Source: Collybia mongolica
Lineage: Eukaryota > Basidiomycota > Agaricomycetes > Agaricales > Clitocybaceae
Assembly: GCA_013420905.1 (NCBI GenBank)
Contig: JAAXNY010000010.1
Coordinates: 124,001-188,000 of the forward strand
Direction: 5' to 3'
Length of the DNA stretch: 64,000 nt
Positions 33,693 to 45,119 of this stretch are shown here, one piece after another (position 1 is the first letter of the stretch; each line of letters starts with the position of its first letter). The position numbers were made by a program, and so were the translations under genes. Under the pieces are notes generated by a model, which saw only the letters and a program-made list of their open reading frames with translations, was not told where the DNA came from and searched no databases.

Positions 33693-35140
33693 AGGTTTTT
33701 CTGAAGACAAGAAAGATGAATTAGATAGAAGATACAGCAAGTAGACAAACTGTAGAGATATTTATACTCTAGAAAATCATCCAATGCTGGCAATGGTGTG
33801 TAAAATCTAGACAAATGGAAAGTGAAATATGTCTATAAAAGGTATAGACTAGGAGGCATTCTTATATGCAACAAGTGGGAGTTCCTGTTTCAAGGGTGCT
33901 AAAGGATTAAAGATGTTGTGATGGTCTCAATGGTCAGAAGTTGCTGATTTCAGAGAGTTCAGTAGTTCTTGCAATGAGATGTGCAATGACCTGGTAAGAT
34001 GTGATGAGCATGCTGTATACTGGCAGTAGTTCTGCAATGGTTGATAAAGGCTGATTGACATGCATATAGCAAGGCCATACTTGTCAATGGGGGGCATGCT
34101 GAAGTGAGGGTCAGATAGGTAAAAGGGAGTACTCAATGTGCTGTCAAGTCAAACTTAGATGTTTGGAAAGCTTTGTAATGACGTTTATTGAGGGCTGTAT
34201 TGTATATAAAGTAGAATGAGTAGAATTTTCAGAGTCCAACAAGATTTGGGAGTCAGTCATAATGCAAAGACATTGGTGGGAAACATGGAAATGTAGTAGG
34301 TTACCTAATTTCAAAATTTTTTGATCTTATGCTGTGTTCACATACTGTACTGGTGAAAATAGCTGCCAGTAATAAATTTAATCAGACTGTAAATAGACTA
34401 ACAAATTCACTGGAGAGAATGGTTTTGTATTTTCTGGCTTCCACAATCACTTTAAACACTCAATTCAAATATAAGTTTAACTCAGAATTTTACTCCCGAC
34501 AAAAAATTAAATACAGATCTTTTGAAATCTTTTTCTCTTGTAGAGAAGTCATGCCAAGTAGGGCTGTTCTGAGATATTGCCACAACAACCAGAAAACCTG
34601 GATTTGACAAATTGTAGGCTTAATGTGTAGGAACAAGAAATGACTCAAGACCTAAATGAGGCTCTGAGGATATAAAGTTAAAGGACTATTTGCAAGGATC
34701 TACACTGTTTTTGACTTTATAAGATAGCAGTTCAATAAAATGTATATCTGTATTCAAAAACACATTCTCCTAATGTATGTGGAAAAGTTTCACTAATGGT
34801 ATGAGAGGCAGCAGTTAATATCTGCAAAACATGTTCTACATCCACTCATGTGCACTGTAGTGTATGCACATGATCATAACAGTACAACCACATCTAAATC
34901 AGCAAATCAGCAGCTTCTGCCATGCTAATGCTTTCCAACTACTTGAACAGTGGACATCCTTAATAAATATAAAGCATGTACTAAAGTACAGACAGCCCTC
35001 AGTGTGTGTTAAGCACTGGAATATACACCAGACAAGCTGTGGGTCACCAAATTTAGCTGAATTATTAATGAATTTAATTTAATCAATAATATTACTGATC
35101 AGTGAAATTTCATCAGTACGCAAAATTACTAAGCATTGCC

Positions 35141-35813
35141 CGTCCTCGTTACCATCCTAAATTTATTAATTGTTTCGGTCGACGTGAAACTGACACTTCA
35201 AACTAATGTTTATTTTAACTATGAAGTTCCCCCGAAATGCCTAAATTAAGTAATATTTCAAGTCTCACCAGTACCTCAACTGAATCTCCGCGTTTTTCTG
35301 AGGTTATCAGCCAATCCGAAAACATCGACTTTCCGAGGTGACACTGATTGAGTATTAATAATGCACGCCATATTGGGCGTTAGCTGTCCAATAGCCTCAG
35401 ACACCTCCGCTGCACCCCTGCACCAACCTTTGCTCAGGCACTTTAAAGGCGAGCTCTTCTACATATACATCAATTGACATGAATATGGCATGCCGAGAAC
35501 TGACCAACGATCAAATGATCAAACACTGCGTGTCACGCCAATAACAATACCCACCGCGTGCCAGGCCCCAAATAAGCGCCCACGCCACCACCACCACCCT
35601 CACCATATTAATTACTGTACAGGGACATGTGTTTATGCTTGGGCAGGCCTCGAGGTTAGCACGGTGAAACCGGTACAAGGTCTTACAGTTCCCAGCAACA
35701 CGCGCCCACGCCCGTGTGATCCCCCCTGTGAGCGTGACCACCCACTTCCCTTCTGCGGCCGCCCCGATGCATGCAAAGGTTGGGTCACAGGGCGGTGTTG
35801 ATCATGAAGTGGT
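35141..35813. other. intergenic, upstream of transcription-factor gene
   Basis: Normal CpG content resumes. A 103-codon frame at 35490-35801 ends in a Cys-rich stretch (CDPPCERDHPLPFCGRPDACKG). I could not fit it to a Zn2Cys6 motif. Confidence 0.3.
35261..35302. repeat. 42-bp repeat, right copy
   Basis: Partner of 29571-29612, placed just where composition returns to normal. It keeps the CpG sites that the left copy has lost. Confidence 0.7.
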
Positions 35814-38800
35814 GTGATGCGTATGGGGGTGTGTGCTTGGCTTGCGGGACGGACAGCGAGTCTAGACTTTTTCCACTTGGAATTCCCCCTCCTTGAAGAC
35901 TTCGCTCACGAGTGCAGATGGCTGACGGACGCCCGTCCGCGAGGCCGATCCAAAGCTGTATACAATGTATGTGCTCTTTCGTTGGTGCGGATTGCGGGCT
36001 GTGACTCAGGAGGAAGGCCGTTTTCGAGACGCTGATGCTGACGCTTGCGAATGCCAGGTCGGAGACGGAAGATAAAATGTCAGTAAGCCAGAAACGCGAA
36101 CCGAGGACCCGGCCGCGGGGCTCCCGTCGTTCGCTAATAGCCCACCATACCCTAACTTATACTCATACTGACGTTTGCGCTTACGTTTCTTTCCCCATCG
36201 CTCAGGCAGCCGGTCGTACCCATGCGCACCGTGCCTGCTTCGCGGCGAGGGCCAGGCATGCAGAGAGGTCGATAGGAGTATTGTCGAGTACGTTGGGACT
36301 AGTTCGCCTAGTTGAATTAGTAATTCTAAGATAGGATTAGGGCGAGCAAGAAGCCGCCAGAACAGGCGAACATCGTCCAGCGTGTACAGGCTCTCGAGGA
36401 TACAGTGTCGAAGCTGTCTCGCTTGTTGGCACGGGACGGAATTGCAGGCTCGGAGACACCATCCACGTCCGTATCGGCGTCCATCGCGATGTCTGTGTCG
36501 GATGCAAACACGCGGCTGGGGCCTTCGATCAGGGCATCTTTCGGGTCGGGCTCGAGCGAGGAAGACGTGGCTATGATGCTCGAGGTGCGCATTTTCCCCC
36601 CATTCCAAGAAATTCTAACAAACAATCCCGACAAACATCTTTAAATTTTATCGCGACGACGCTGCGTATTGTGTTTATAGGACTTCGCGATGGGCCACAG
36701 GGTGAATCGTTCGCGTGCGACACAGGACGCAGGAGACTCGGGTCCGTGTCGCCGGCTCGGGGGGGACCATGGCCATGCGAATCCGAGTCTTCCACTGCCG
36801 ATAAGCCACCCGTTGGCGCTGCTGGCGGACTCGAGCACCGATGTGGTGGTGCGCCTGGTGAGGGCGCTTCCGGGAGAGTGGCAGAGTCGATGTCTCATTC
36901 GGTTTTATGTCAGTGCCTTTGGCTTCCACCGTCTGGCTTGGGATTAGCTGATTTATGGGATGGGTGGTAGTTTGGTAGGTTGGAGTGGTACTCTAAAGTA
37001 TAGCTGCCCTTCCATCAATTTCACACATATTTACCCAGTCGCTCTCAGGTCCTCCACCGTCCAACGTTCTTAGCCGAGGTAAGTCCTTCCCGCATCCCAA
37101 AGGCCCGAACACAGCTAGTTAGGCTAACGTATCTGCAGAGCGAGACACTACAACGGCAAATCGCGAGCGGGAACCTCTCCCTGGTGCGGATATCCTATCT
37201 CGGCGTGTACTGCATGGTACTGTGCCTCGCGGTTCACCTCATCGAGCCGCACGTCGGGGAGCGTCTCCACCTAGACTTGATGGCAATGTCAGGCCTTTCT
37301 CAGCGCCTGTATTCGGCAGCGCAGGTGAGTCAATTCTCAAAATCCGGCACCCGTGACAAGCCGTACCCAATACATATCGTTTCAGGCCTGCCTGCAGTAT
37401 GACGACTTCCTCGGATCTCACTCCCTGGAGCACTTGCAGTGCATCATGTGCGTGGTTCGAACGTCGTTTTACAGTCGGGTCATCATGGAGTTAACTTGAA
37501 TCTGTCTGTTCGTAGCCTGATGAGCGTCTATCAGCAAAATCTCGACGAAGCTGAGTACGGTAAACTCTTTAAAGGTGTAGTATGGACTGATTCGGTCCGA
37601 AATATAGCTCGCACTGGGCGCTCCTCGGCACAGCTATCAAGGTGAGTAGCAAACGCTCCAGGCAATGAAAGCGCCACACCTCACCGGCCCGCCCCCCCTC
37701 TCCCAGATCGCACAAAACCTTGGAATATCCCGCCTCGGGTCTGAGTCCGACGGCCACAGATACCCTGCAGGCTGGCGCTCGGTCGTCAAGCGCGAAATTG
37801 CGAGACGCGTGTGGTGGAGCCTGGTGAGCCGTATGACTCCGTATCGATATCTGGGTACTGCACTCATGGGAAAGAAAGATTTTTGACGACTGGTCGCATG
37901 CTGCAGCGCACAATGGAACGTACTCAATACATCCGTCGCAGAACCATACTGGGTACCCTGCTAATATTGATGATGCCGATTTGATTGAGGGACAGGCTGT
38001 CAAACTGAGGCCATTAAACGAATATACGGTATGCATGTATACCCCCTTGTGTGATTTATGGCTCTTTCAACTGCCAATTATTTGTTCTGTCCATGGCAGG
38101 AAATGACCTCCCTCATTTGTCGTCTCCGTTTTGTCGAGTTGTATCGCCAAGTCGTCGATTATATGCAATCGCCGACTGAATACACATTCATCGCTGATAT
38201 GGACCTCAAAATCTCGCAGTTCATGGCTGAGCTGCCGTCATATTTCCAGTCTTCGGATGGCGAGGATCACATTGCGCCTGAGAGTATCAAGGGGCTGGAG
38301 ATGACACTGTGCCTTATCATGGGGGAGACCAGGCGTCTTAGGCTCCATCGCCCGTTCTTGTTTCGTGGATACAAGGAGAGGCAATTCGTTAGTACCACCC
38401 CGTGCTATTTTCAGGGTATCCAGTGATCGACATGCTCAATACCTCCTACTCCAGGTAAAATCCCGAGAGCAATGCGTCCAGTCCGCAAAAGCTATTTTAG
38501 GATATCTGAAAAATAACCACGCGCAGGCAGCCATTCTCCTAAAGTGGTGGATCGTCCTATTTTATGGTTTTGCGGCGGTGAGTATCTGATTAACCGGATA
38601 CGGCGTCCTTCCCGGGATTCATGTGCGTTCACAGGCCGTCGTGCTATTTATCGATCTGTGCCATCACAAAGCGGATGGTGGCTCGGAGCTTGATGAACGG
38701 CGGAGTGCGTTACGTGACGCGTTGGCATTGTTCAAGTTGGTACCGTGCCGTTCGGAGTATAGTAGCTGACGTTCATTGTGATATGTGACGTTCAGGGCGG

Positions 38801-39375
38801 CGGAACATATATCGACTGTTTCTCGTAATGCGATTGCGTTGTTGGAGGGTTTACTCGGTATGGCCAAAATGTTTATCCAGACGTATTGCTGATTTTAGAC
38901 TGATTTTTGTTCTTTTTTCTTTTTTTTTTCTCGTTCTGTTTTTCCTCTAACTGTCCGCTTCAAAAGCGACGGAACCAGAAATCTCGTCAATACCTTTGCG
39001 GAAACGTAACGCCCCTGAAGCTGACGTTGACGGTCCGTTTGAGCATATTGTCAAGCGGATGATCGTGCGTAATATGTCCAAAGCCCTCATCCGTCATTTG
39101 ACGTTTACTTCCTCCAGTTGGACGCTTCTAAAACCATTGGCAGTCCAAGCTCCCCCGCAACCTCTCACCAAAGCCCCCATTGGGGCCCCACGCCCTGGGC
39201 GGCCGCCGACCGCTCACTCTCAATAGGTGGGGCCCAAACTAGCGGAGTCAATTGCTACACTCCTCGGATCCTATTTCGTGATGAGGGAATATTTGCTGGT
39301 GTGGACTTTGACGATGCCACCATGGCAGAGCTTTCTAATCTTCTCTCTGCTGGGAGTGATTCTCCATTCGTTTGA
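35814..39375 (+). CDS. fungal-specific transcription factor, Zn2Cys6 / Fungal_trans type
   Basis: The middle-homology domain is clear across many short exons. VLHRPTFLAE lies at about 37050, RISYLGVYCMVLCLAVHL at 37184-37240, and IAQNLGISRLGSESDGH at 37710. VKREIARRVWWSLV, AAHNGTYSIHP and IDDADL come next, then MTSLICRLRFVELYRQVVDYM after 38100. The domain continues to VVLFIDLCHHKADGG near 38640. A coiled-coil linker (QRVQALEDTVSKLSRLLA) at about 36370-36430 follows the expected zinc-cluster zone. There I see only pieces: CDAYGGVCLAC near 35810-35845 and ECRWLTDARPRGRSKA near 35910-35955, which fits the last Cys plus linker of a Zn2Cys6 cluster. The last exon ends FDDATMAELSNLLSAGSDSPFV. The 5' exons and start remain uncertain. 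Targets are unknown. Confidence 0.75.
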
Positions 39376-40039
39376 CTTTGCGAAGTACCTTATGGAGTTG
39401 TCGCCACACCGGGTGGACTTGGTCTTCGAATTCTCTGTCGGATATAGAGTCAGTTTTTTCTCATGGGCGATGGGCCAATCGGGGTCGACGTGCCGGTTCG
39501 TGTGAATCGTCCCCTCTTTTTTGGGTTTCTTAGCTGCAGTCCACTGCCCCAACTGGTACTGAGAGAATACTGTTGAGTCAACCATTGGCCATGACACCCT
39601 TTGGACTCTTGAGATCTTTTCACTGTTGTTGCTTCTGTGGGTTTGACGCTTAGCGTAGCTATTTTTCTTGGCATGGGGCGACTTGTATAGTTATAAATAA
39701 ACTTCTTGATCACCGGGATTGTACGTACACTGGTGATATCTGATACCTTCTGTTGTTGTTTTTTTCTCATCCACAGGAAATATATCTCACCTCACCTTAC
39801 GGAATAAATGACGTCCTCGGCGAATACCATGAGGCCGAGCACGTAAACCTTCACTATTATATGACTATTCTATTTCTGAGAGTGAATAAAATGCACTCTG
39901 GGTCTAACTTTGCCACGTACCGAATTCCGGCGGGTGCTCTAACTGAGGGATATCCCTCTCCTGCTTAACAAGTGTAGATTGACGAATTTTTTGAAGAGAA
40001 AGGATTGTAATAGAGTTATTTGCTACAGAACTCATAGTA
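39376..40039. other. intergenic between converging genes
   Basis: 3' sides of the transcription factor and of esterase copy 1. Only short frames, nothing recognised. Confidence 0.4.
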
Positions 40040-41404
40040 TTACGAGCTCGAAATGCCGGAAAGTTGGCTATATAGTGCCTGAGCCCACAGAGTATCCGCC
40101 GCCCATGACGGGTGAAGGCCGTTCTTCCAGATATCTGAAATAAGAATAATCAATAACTTAAATGTCACGGACGGCCTCTGCAAACGTACATGACGAAATC
40201 GGGCCAAGGCATGCGGGAGCCACTGCAGGAGCTTCGCAGGAGTGAACCTCGGCGTAGTCATTACAAAACGCGTCAGGACTCATGAACCCGAGCGCTTTGA
40301 AATTGTCCATCATGTGTGTGAATAGGGCGTCTACCCAACCTATGTGAGTAATCAGGTGTGACGAAAGAGTGTGAGAACGAACGAGCATCGAAAACGGTGC
40401 ATATTATGTCTTTCTTGGAAGCGCAGTATGCTTTGGCCTTGACGGCAAGTTGGAAGTTGATGTCGAGAATGTTATTCTATTGGCCAGCTACGTGTCAGAT
40501 GATTCGGTTTTTTTTTGCCGTTCTGACATACTTTCATCTTTTCTTGCAAAACAGGGCCCTGATCAATGCCTCTTCCTGCACGATCAAAGGGAATAACGTT
40601 ATTAAACACAAACCGTCGGGCACCGGCGAGGTACAGTTTATCGACGGTATCAAAGTAAGAATGAAATATTTTCACATGAAGGTCGGTGCCGTTGCCGGTC
40701 GAGTTGAAGAATGACCTGACGATATCGTTGGCTGGCGAGGCTTTAAGTTAGTACTTCGAGAGACATATTAAGTACGAAGTCCTTACTGCCGAATGTCACC
40801 AAGAAGAGAGACTGGTCTCCAGTCCAAGGAACTTCCTCGGGGGGAGGAGCGATCCAGTCCAAAAACGAAGCCGTTTGGTTCCTGAAGTCAGGAGGAGCGG
40901 TAAAAACGATATCTTGATCAGCTGTGGCGCCATTTACGGCAAGCTGTGAATGATAAGACGATTATTTCCATACATTCGGGCACGAATGAGATTACTCACA
41001 TCGATGAGTTCACTATTTCTGGCGATGCCGACAAGCTGTTGTATCCAATTAGGCCCAGCCGTAGAACAGGTCTTGTTATATGGGATAAGGGGGCTGCCTA
41101 TGCCAGTCCAACCTTCCGTAGCTATGGAGAAGAACATTAGGTTGTGCATACCGTCTAGAGGCTATTGTGGAATTACTGTAACTAGTGAAGCCAAGCGCGA
41201 ACGGCTTAGCGAGTAATATTGATACAATACTATCTGGATCCCTACCTATCCCCACTACAAGGACGTCAGATTAGAGAAGGGTAAGGGAAAGTGAACTCAC
41301 AAGGCAAACACGTATTTTGCATCGTCAATAATAGACGCAAGCGAGAACGTTACAGAATAGATTGATGAGAGAAGTAAAAAGACCTGGGTATGAAAGAGCT
41401 TCAT
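40040..41404 (-). CDS. GDSL/SGNH esterase, CE16-like, copy 1
   Basis: MKLFHTQVFLLLSSIYSVTFSLAS is a signal peptide (start 41404). Exon 1 (41404-41301) ends ..KYVFAF. A 9-nt microexon at 41254-41246 supplies G-D-S, and the next exon starts at 41181 with YSNSTIASR. Phases are exact and both introns (46 and 64 nt) are GT-AG. Downstream blocks are PNWIQQLVG, LAVNGATADQDIVF and FG(T)NDIVRSFF, the last restored by splicing. YLAGARRFVFNNVIPFDRA follows, and the protein ends DIWKNGLHPSWAADTLWAQ with the catalytic Asp/His pair. These are the Ser, Gly, Asn and Asp-His blocks of SGNH hydrolases, closest to carbohydrate esterase family 16 acetylesterases. The enzyme is probably secreted and deacetylates polysaccharide fragments. 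It is a tandem paralogue of 42222-43560. Confidence 0.8.
41246..41254 (-). other. 9-nt microexon encoding GDS, esterase copy 1
   Basis: TGGGGATAG is flanked by TTGTAG (acceptor) and GTAGGG (donor). With TT before and T after, it reads F-G-D-S-Y, restoring the catalytic serine block. Skipping it keeps the frame but deletes G-D and the Ser codon, giving FAFYSN. Confidence 0.75.
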
Positions 41405-41443
41405 GGCTAAACGATACAAGGGAACCAAGTCAGAAGTAGGGGG

Positions 41444-41452
41444 TTTATATAC
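41444..41452 (-). promoter_or_regulatory. TATA box of esterase copy 1
   Basis: The minus-strand TATATAAAC is about 40 nt upstream of the ATG, within GGGGGTTTATATACTTG on the plus strand. Confidence 0.5.
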
Positions 41453-42221
41453 TTGAGCGAAAGAACCACCTGGTCATGTTGACAGACTCCCCGTGTGCAC
41501 AGGTGGAAAATCTAATCGGTATTGCATCACCAATATTGGGGGTTAACGCCGTCTCATCCGCGTTCTGAAGTCTTGGCAGATGGTGTACTTTGGAGCTACA
41601 TCCAATTGCAAGCCGGGGTATTGCTCACTTACGTATATCCATTTAAACCGGTGATGATTCAGGGCAAATGCCAAGCGGGCTTAAGACAACACCGTGGTAG
41701 TCCAGAGCCCCTGGCAGGTTCCACTGCCCCCACGACAACAAGAATTACTACTGTTCCGATCCCTAGGTCATGTAGGTGGTTAGCAGCGCGAAGCGTATAA
41801 GCTTGAAGGTAATCACTCACGAGCAAAGACCTATGGTAGAGTGTTACTCACTAGTGACATATGTAGCTACTCCACAGTCTTGGTTTAGCTGAGACGCCGT
41901 CTTTCAAAATTAAGAAAGTTATTTCTGTCTGCTTGCCACTCGTATTCACACGGACATCGCATCAAGATAAGTAGAGTTATGCCAAGAGGTATTTGAGAAT
42001 GGGGAATGGGTCGGAGCGTCATCAATTGAGAGACCCAAAGCGTTGGAGCACTTTTGGATTTTGAACAAACAGGTTTATTATATAGCGCCTGGGATTGGTT
42101 GACCGGAATGTCAGTGGGTCGAATTTTCTTCTCGGTCCGGAAATTTCCTCCGATACGGGGTCAAAAACGAAAGGTCCTTAGATAGTCGATATGGGTATAC
42201 AAACGCGTACATACAGTGGAC
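41453..42221. other. spacer between esterase copies
   Basis: No gene seen. It holds the promoter of copy 1 and the 3' side of copy 2. Confidence 0.45.
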
Positions 42222-43560
42222 TTAGTTGATACGTGATAGTTGGTTGAACACTCCTTGAGCCCACAGGGTATCGGCGGCCCACGCTGGGTGCAGTGAGTCT
42301 TTCCAGACATCTGACAAATATGATTAGAGAAGGGAAACCGCATTAAAGGTAAAGTTCTTACAGACGGAGACCGGTCCAAGGCAGGAAGAGTCGACCGTAG
42401 GTAACACGTCACATCCTCCACGGCTCGCGTACGAACTGCAAACTCCGTCAGGTGTCGCGAACCCGAAGTTAAGGAAGTTGTCCATGACATTCGCAAACAG
42501 GGCATCTGTGATTATTATCAATAACTAACGTGGTTTTTCCCAGAAAAAAACAGACGTGTGTCAAAAACGGAGCACTTGATATCCGTCTTTGCGCCACAAT
42601 ACGCTGCCGCTTTCGCTGAGAGCTGCGCGTTAAAATCAAGAATACTATTCTAGGAAGCCTAGTGGTTAGCTTTGGACGATAAAAGAAACGATTTCGCGCG
42701 CACTCGTAATTTGGTTTGCAATGTAGCACCTTGGCTGATACCTATTTGTGCCCGATCGAAGGGGACGACATTGTTGAATACGAATTGCCTAGCCCCAGCC
42801 GTATATAGTTTTTCAACCGTGGCAAAATAAGAATCTAGGTCCTGTGAGTAGAGGGAGGTACCGTTCCCAACTGTATTTTTATACGAATTGTTTACATCGT
42901 TTGCTGTAAACGTTTGGTCAAAAAGACTTGGATAGTTCCAGATCAAAATGATCTTACTACCGAACGAAACCGTGAATATAGCGTTTGCCTTGGTCCAGGC
43001 AACCTTCTCGGGGAAGGGCGCGACGAAATTCAAAAATGAAGTGGTTTGGCTTCTGAAGTCCGGAGGAGATGCAAATACGATATCCTTGTTCGAGGTTGCA
43101 CCGCTCACAGCAAGCTACAGCGTGTATTTTAATGGCCACGTTCTCGCCCGACGATAAGCTGAAATCCGCACATTAATGAACTGCGTATGGTTGACAATGT
43201 TGTTGAGTTGCCTTGCCCAGTTTGGTCCTGCCGTAGAACAAGATATACTGTGGGGCAGAAGAGGGTCTCCTTGTCCGTTCCACCCTTCAGCAGCTACATA
43301 ACATTAGGTTGAGCCAATAATTGGGTACAACTTTGAAAATGACTGACTGTAACTAGATGGATCGGTTGAGACGGCGTTTAGATATCAGTGACTCCTTGAC
43401 CATTGACTATTGACTTTACCTGTCACCACTGTACGTCGTTAGCCTTAATTACGTGAGTAGCAGGGAGTTCTCACAATGCAAATATGAACTTCGCCTGGTC
43501 GATAATTGATGCAGAGGAGAGTCCTGCGCTGACCACAAAAAGAGCTAAAGAAACCTTCAT
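42222..43560 (-). CDS. GDSL/SGNH esterase, CE16-like, copy 2
   Basis: MKVSLALFVVSAGLSSAS is a signal peptide (start 43560; the longer upstream in-frame start would bury it). Exon 1 ends at 43475 in KFIFAF. The 9-nt microexon 43428-43420 adds G-D-S, and the next exon begins at 43352 with YSQSFSK. Later blocks are AAEGWNGQGDPLLPHSI, STAGPNWARQLNNIV, LAVSGATSNKDIVF, FGANDVNNSYKNT and TAGARQFVFNNVVPFDRA, and the C-terminus is DVWKDSLHPAWAADTLWAQGVF. All SGNH catalytic blocks are present. The first intron is 46 nt in both copies and the second is 67 nt here. The role is as for copy 1: a secreted carbohydrate acetylesterase candidate. Confidence 0.8.
43420..43428 (-). other. 9-nt microexon encoding GDS, esterase copy 2
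   Basis: TGGTGACAG lies between GTACAG (acceptor) and GTAAAG (donor). In frame it reads F-G-D-S-Y across both junctions, just as in copy 1, although the flanking introns have diverged. Confidence 0.78.
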
Positions 43561-45119
43561 ATTGGAGAGCATGTATCTCATGACGGGATCAGGGGTTGGA
43601 GATTGCACCCAGCTGGGAGATGAGTCGTTCGTTATAAACGTCCCTATGCTGTCAAGAAGCTGTGGTCCTCGCTTTCGAGGATTCTTCGAAGCAGGATATC
43701 GAGAATCATGCGCATGGGAGCAGTGACCGGCGAAGGTGGCTCGAGCAGACATATTACACGTTCTGGGATAATGCGGGTGTTCAGACGGGTCAGGGGGCAA
43801 ACCCACATGACATTAAACCCCTCTTCTCGAGCATCGAGCTCGTGCCGTTTCTATTTCAGTATTATCATTGAGAGCTAGTACAGCAGCAAAGGAGAAGTAT
43901 TCGTACTTGGGAACCCGTAATACTCGCAATCAGGTTTCCAAATTATCACAAAAAATGAAGGGTTGCAATCGAATTTGTGAACATTCGATAGATAGTGTAA
44001 TTGTTCTGCGCTGTCAATGCGCTGTTGTAAAAGGCGCCTTCATTCATGACACTGGCACTTTGGGGCCTGAAGGAATCCGACAGATGTTGGTGAGGGCACG
44101 AAGGGGGCTTCGAGAAGACTTTGACGTGTCATAATGTGGCACGCTCACCGAATTCATCAAAATATCCATGCACATGAGCGCGAAGGTCCAACGTCCAACG
44201 GTTGTTCCCGGGTCGCTGCCGTCGAGCCAATGTCTAACTCACGTGATGTTGTGCACAACAAAGGAAGTACGGAAAATCCCGGTACCGTGGCTTTCGGGAA
44301 GATCCCAGATAGGATCACAACATGGATACCTCTCCACCCCCCTCATGGCATGAGCCTTGACCTGCTGATGACAACAGAAATAAAACTACTTGAAGTCCCA
44401 ATCAGAGGCTCTCTTTCGCCTCTTGACTCATCTCTTATCGTGTCGGGGACACAATATGAGAAAACCTCTTCCTGAAACGATATCTTATGGCACTGCTATA
44501 ATATGTGAGTATTTCTTCAGTGTTTTTGAAATTATAGCCCCTGTTTCAGACCCTGAAAATTGTCAGATACTACACAGAACTTTCCATACCTCCTCGTGCC
44601 ACCACCCGCGCGCAACCATGTAACAATCGGCTCACATAAGGACGAACATCGTGGATCCTCAGTATATTCTCACTCCATCAGAGAACCAACATTGGACAGA
44701 ATCATATATGATGAGGCAAAATGAAAGAGTCAGGCGTTGGCTTCTCGTGCCCCAACATCATCAGACCAGTTTTGAGCGCTATCTTTATAACACTCTAGCA
44801 TTCACATGGCGCTTCTTACAAGGCCACAACGACCTCCGAACGTCATGTGGTCTACGTTCGAGCTCGACCAGCATGGCCCGTGAAGGGATCCGAGAGAGAT
44901 AGCTTCTGGATAAACCTTGGTCCGCGTTATTGAATTAACTGTCACTGTCAGACATCGCAGAACTCAACCACATCGCATCTATTTCGGTCTCTCATTATCC
45001 CGTCATGGGCCTCCCGCGTTTTTATTTTTGCACTAACCAAGTATCGCGAGAAATCATATTTAAAGATCAAGAGAGAAACGCCGTATTCCACCCGAACCAC
45101 TCTTCGACCACAACTTATC
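43561..45119. other. intergenic, no gene seen
   Basis: Short frames on both strands, the longest about 110 codons (44134-44475), without recognisable domains or plausible exon chains. Confidence 0.35.

Larger units (their letters stand above)
29220..35140. mobile_element. AT-rich, CpG-depleted block of decayed retroelements
   Basis: Composition changes sharply at about 29.2 kb and returns to normal at about 35.1 kb. The block has high A+T and very few CpG dinucleotides; 32357-34181 has none. It contains a Gypsy-type zinc knuckle and protease relic (31835-32338), tRNA-like SINE fragments, a GA microsatellite and a 54-bp tandem repeat, but no intact gene. The pattern fits old transposon nests in methylated fungal DNA, where CpG mutates to TpG/CpA. 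Clear LTR pairs were not found by eye. Confidence 0.75.

Noticed and set aside
35490..35801. Cys-rich C-terminal stretch as the Zn2Cys6 cluster of the transcription factor
   Set aside because: Spacing C-x3-C-x8-C-x5-C-x7-C does not fit Zn2Cys6. Fragments nearer 35810-35955 fit better.
43471..43806. Longer start for esterase copy 2 upstream of 43560
   Set aside because: It would place the clear signal peptide (MKVSLALFVVSAG) about 80 residues inside the protein.
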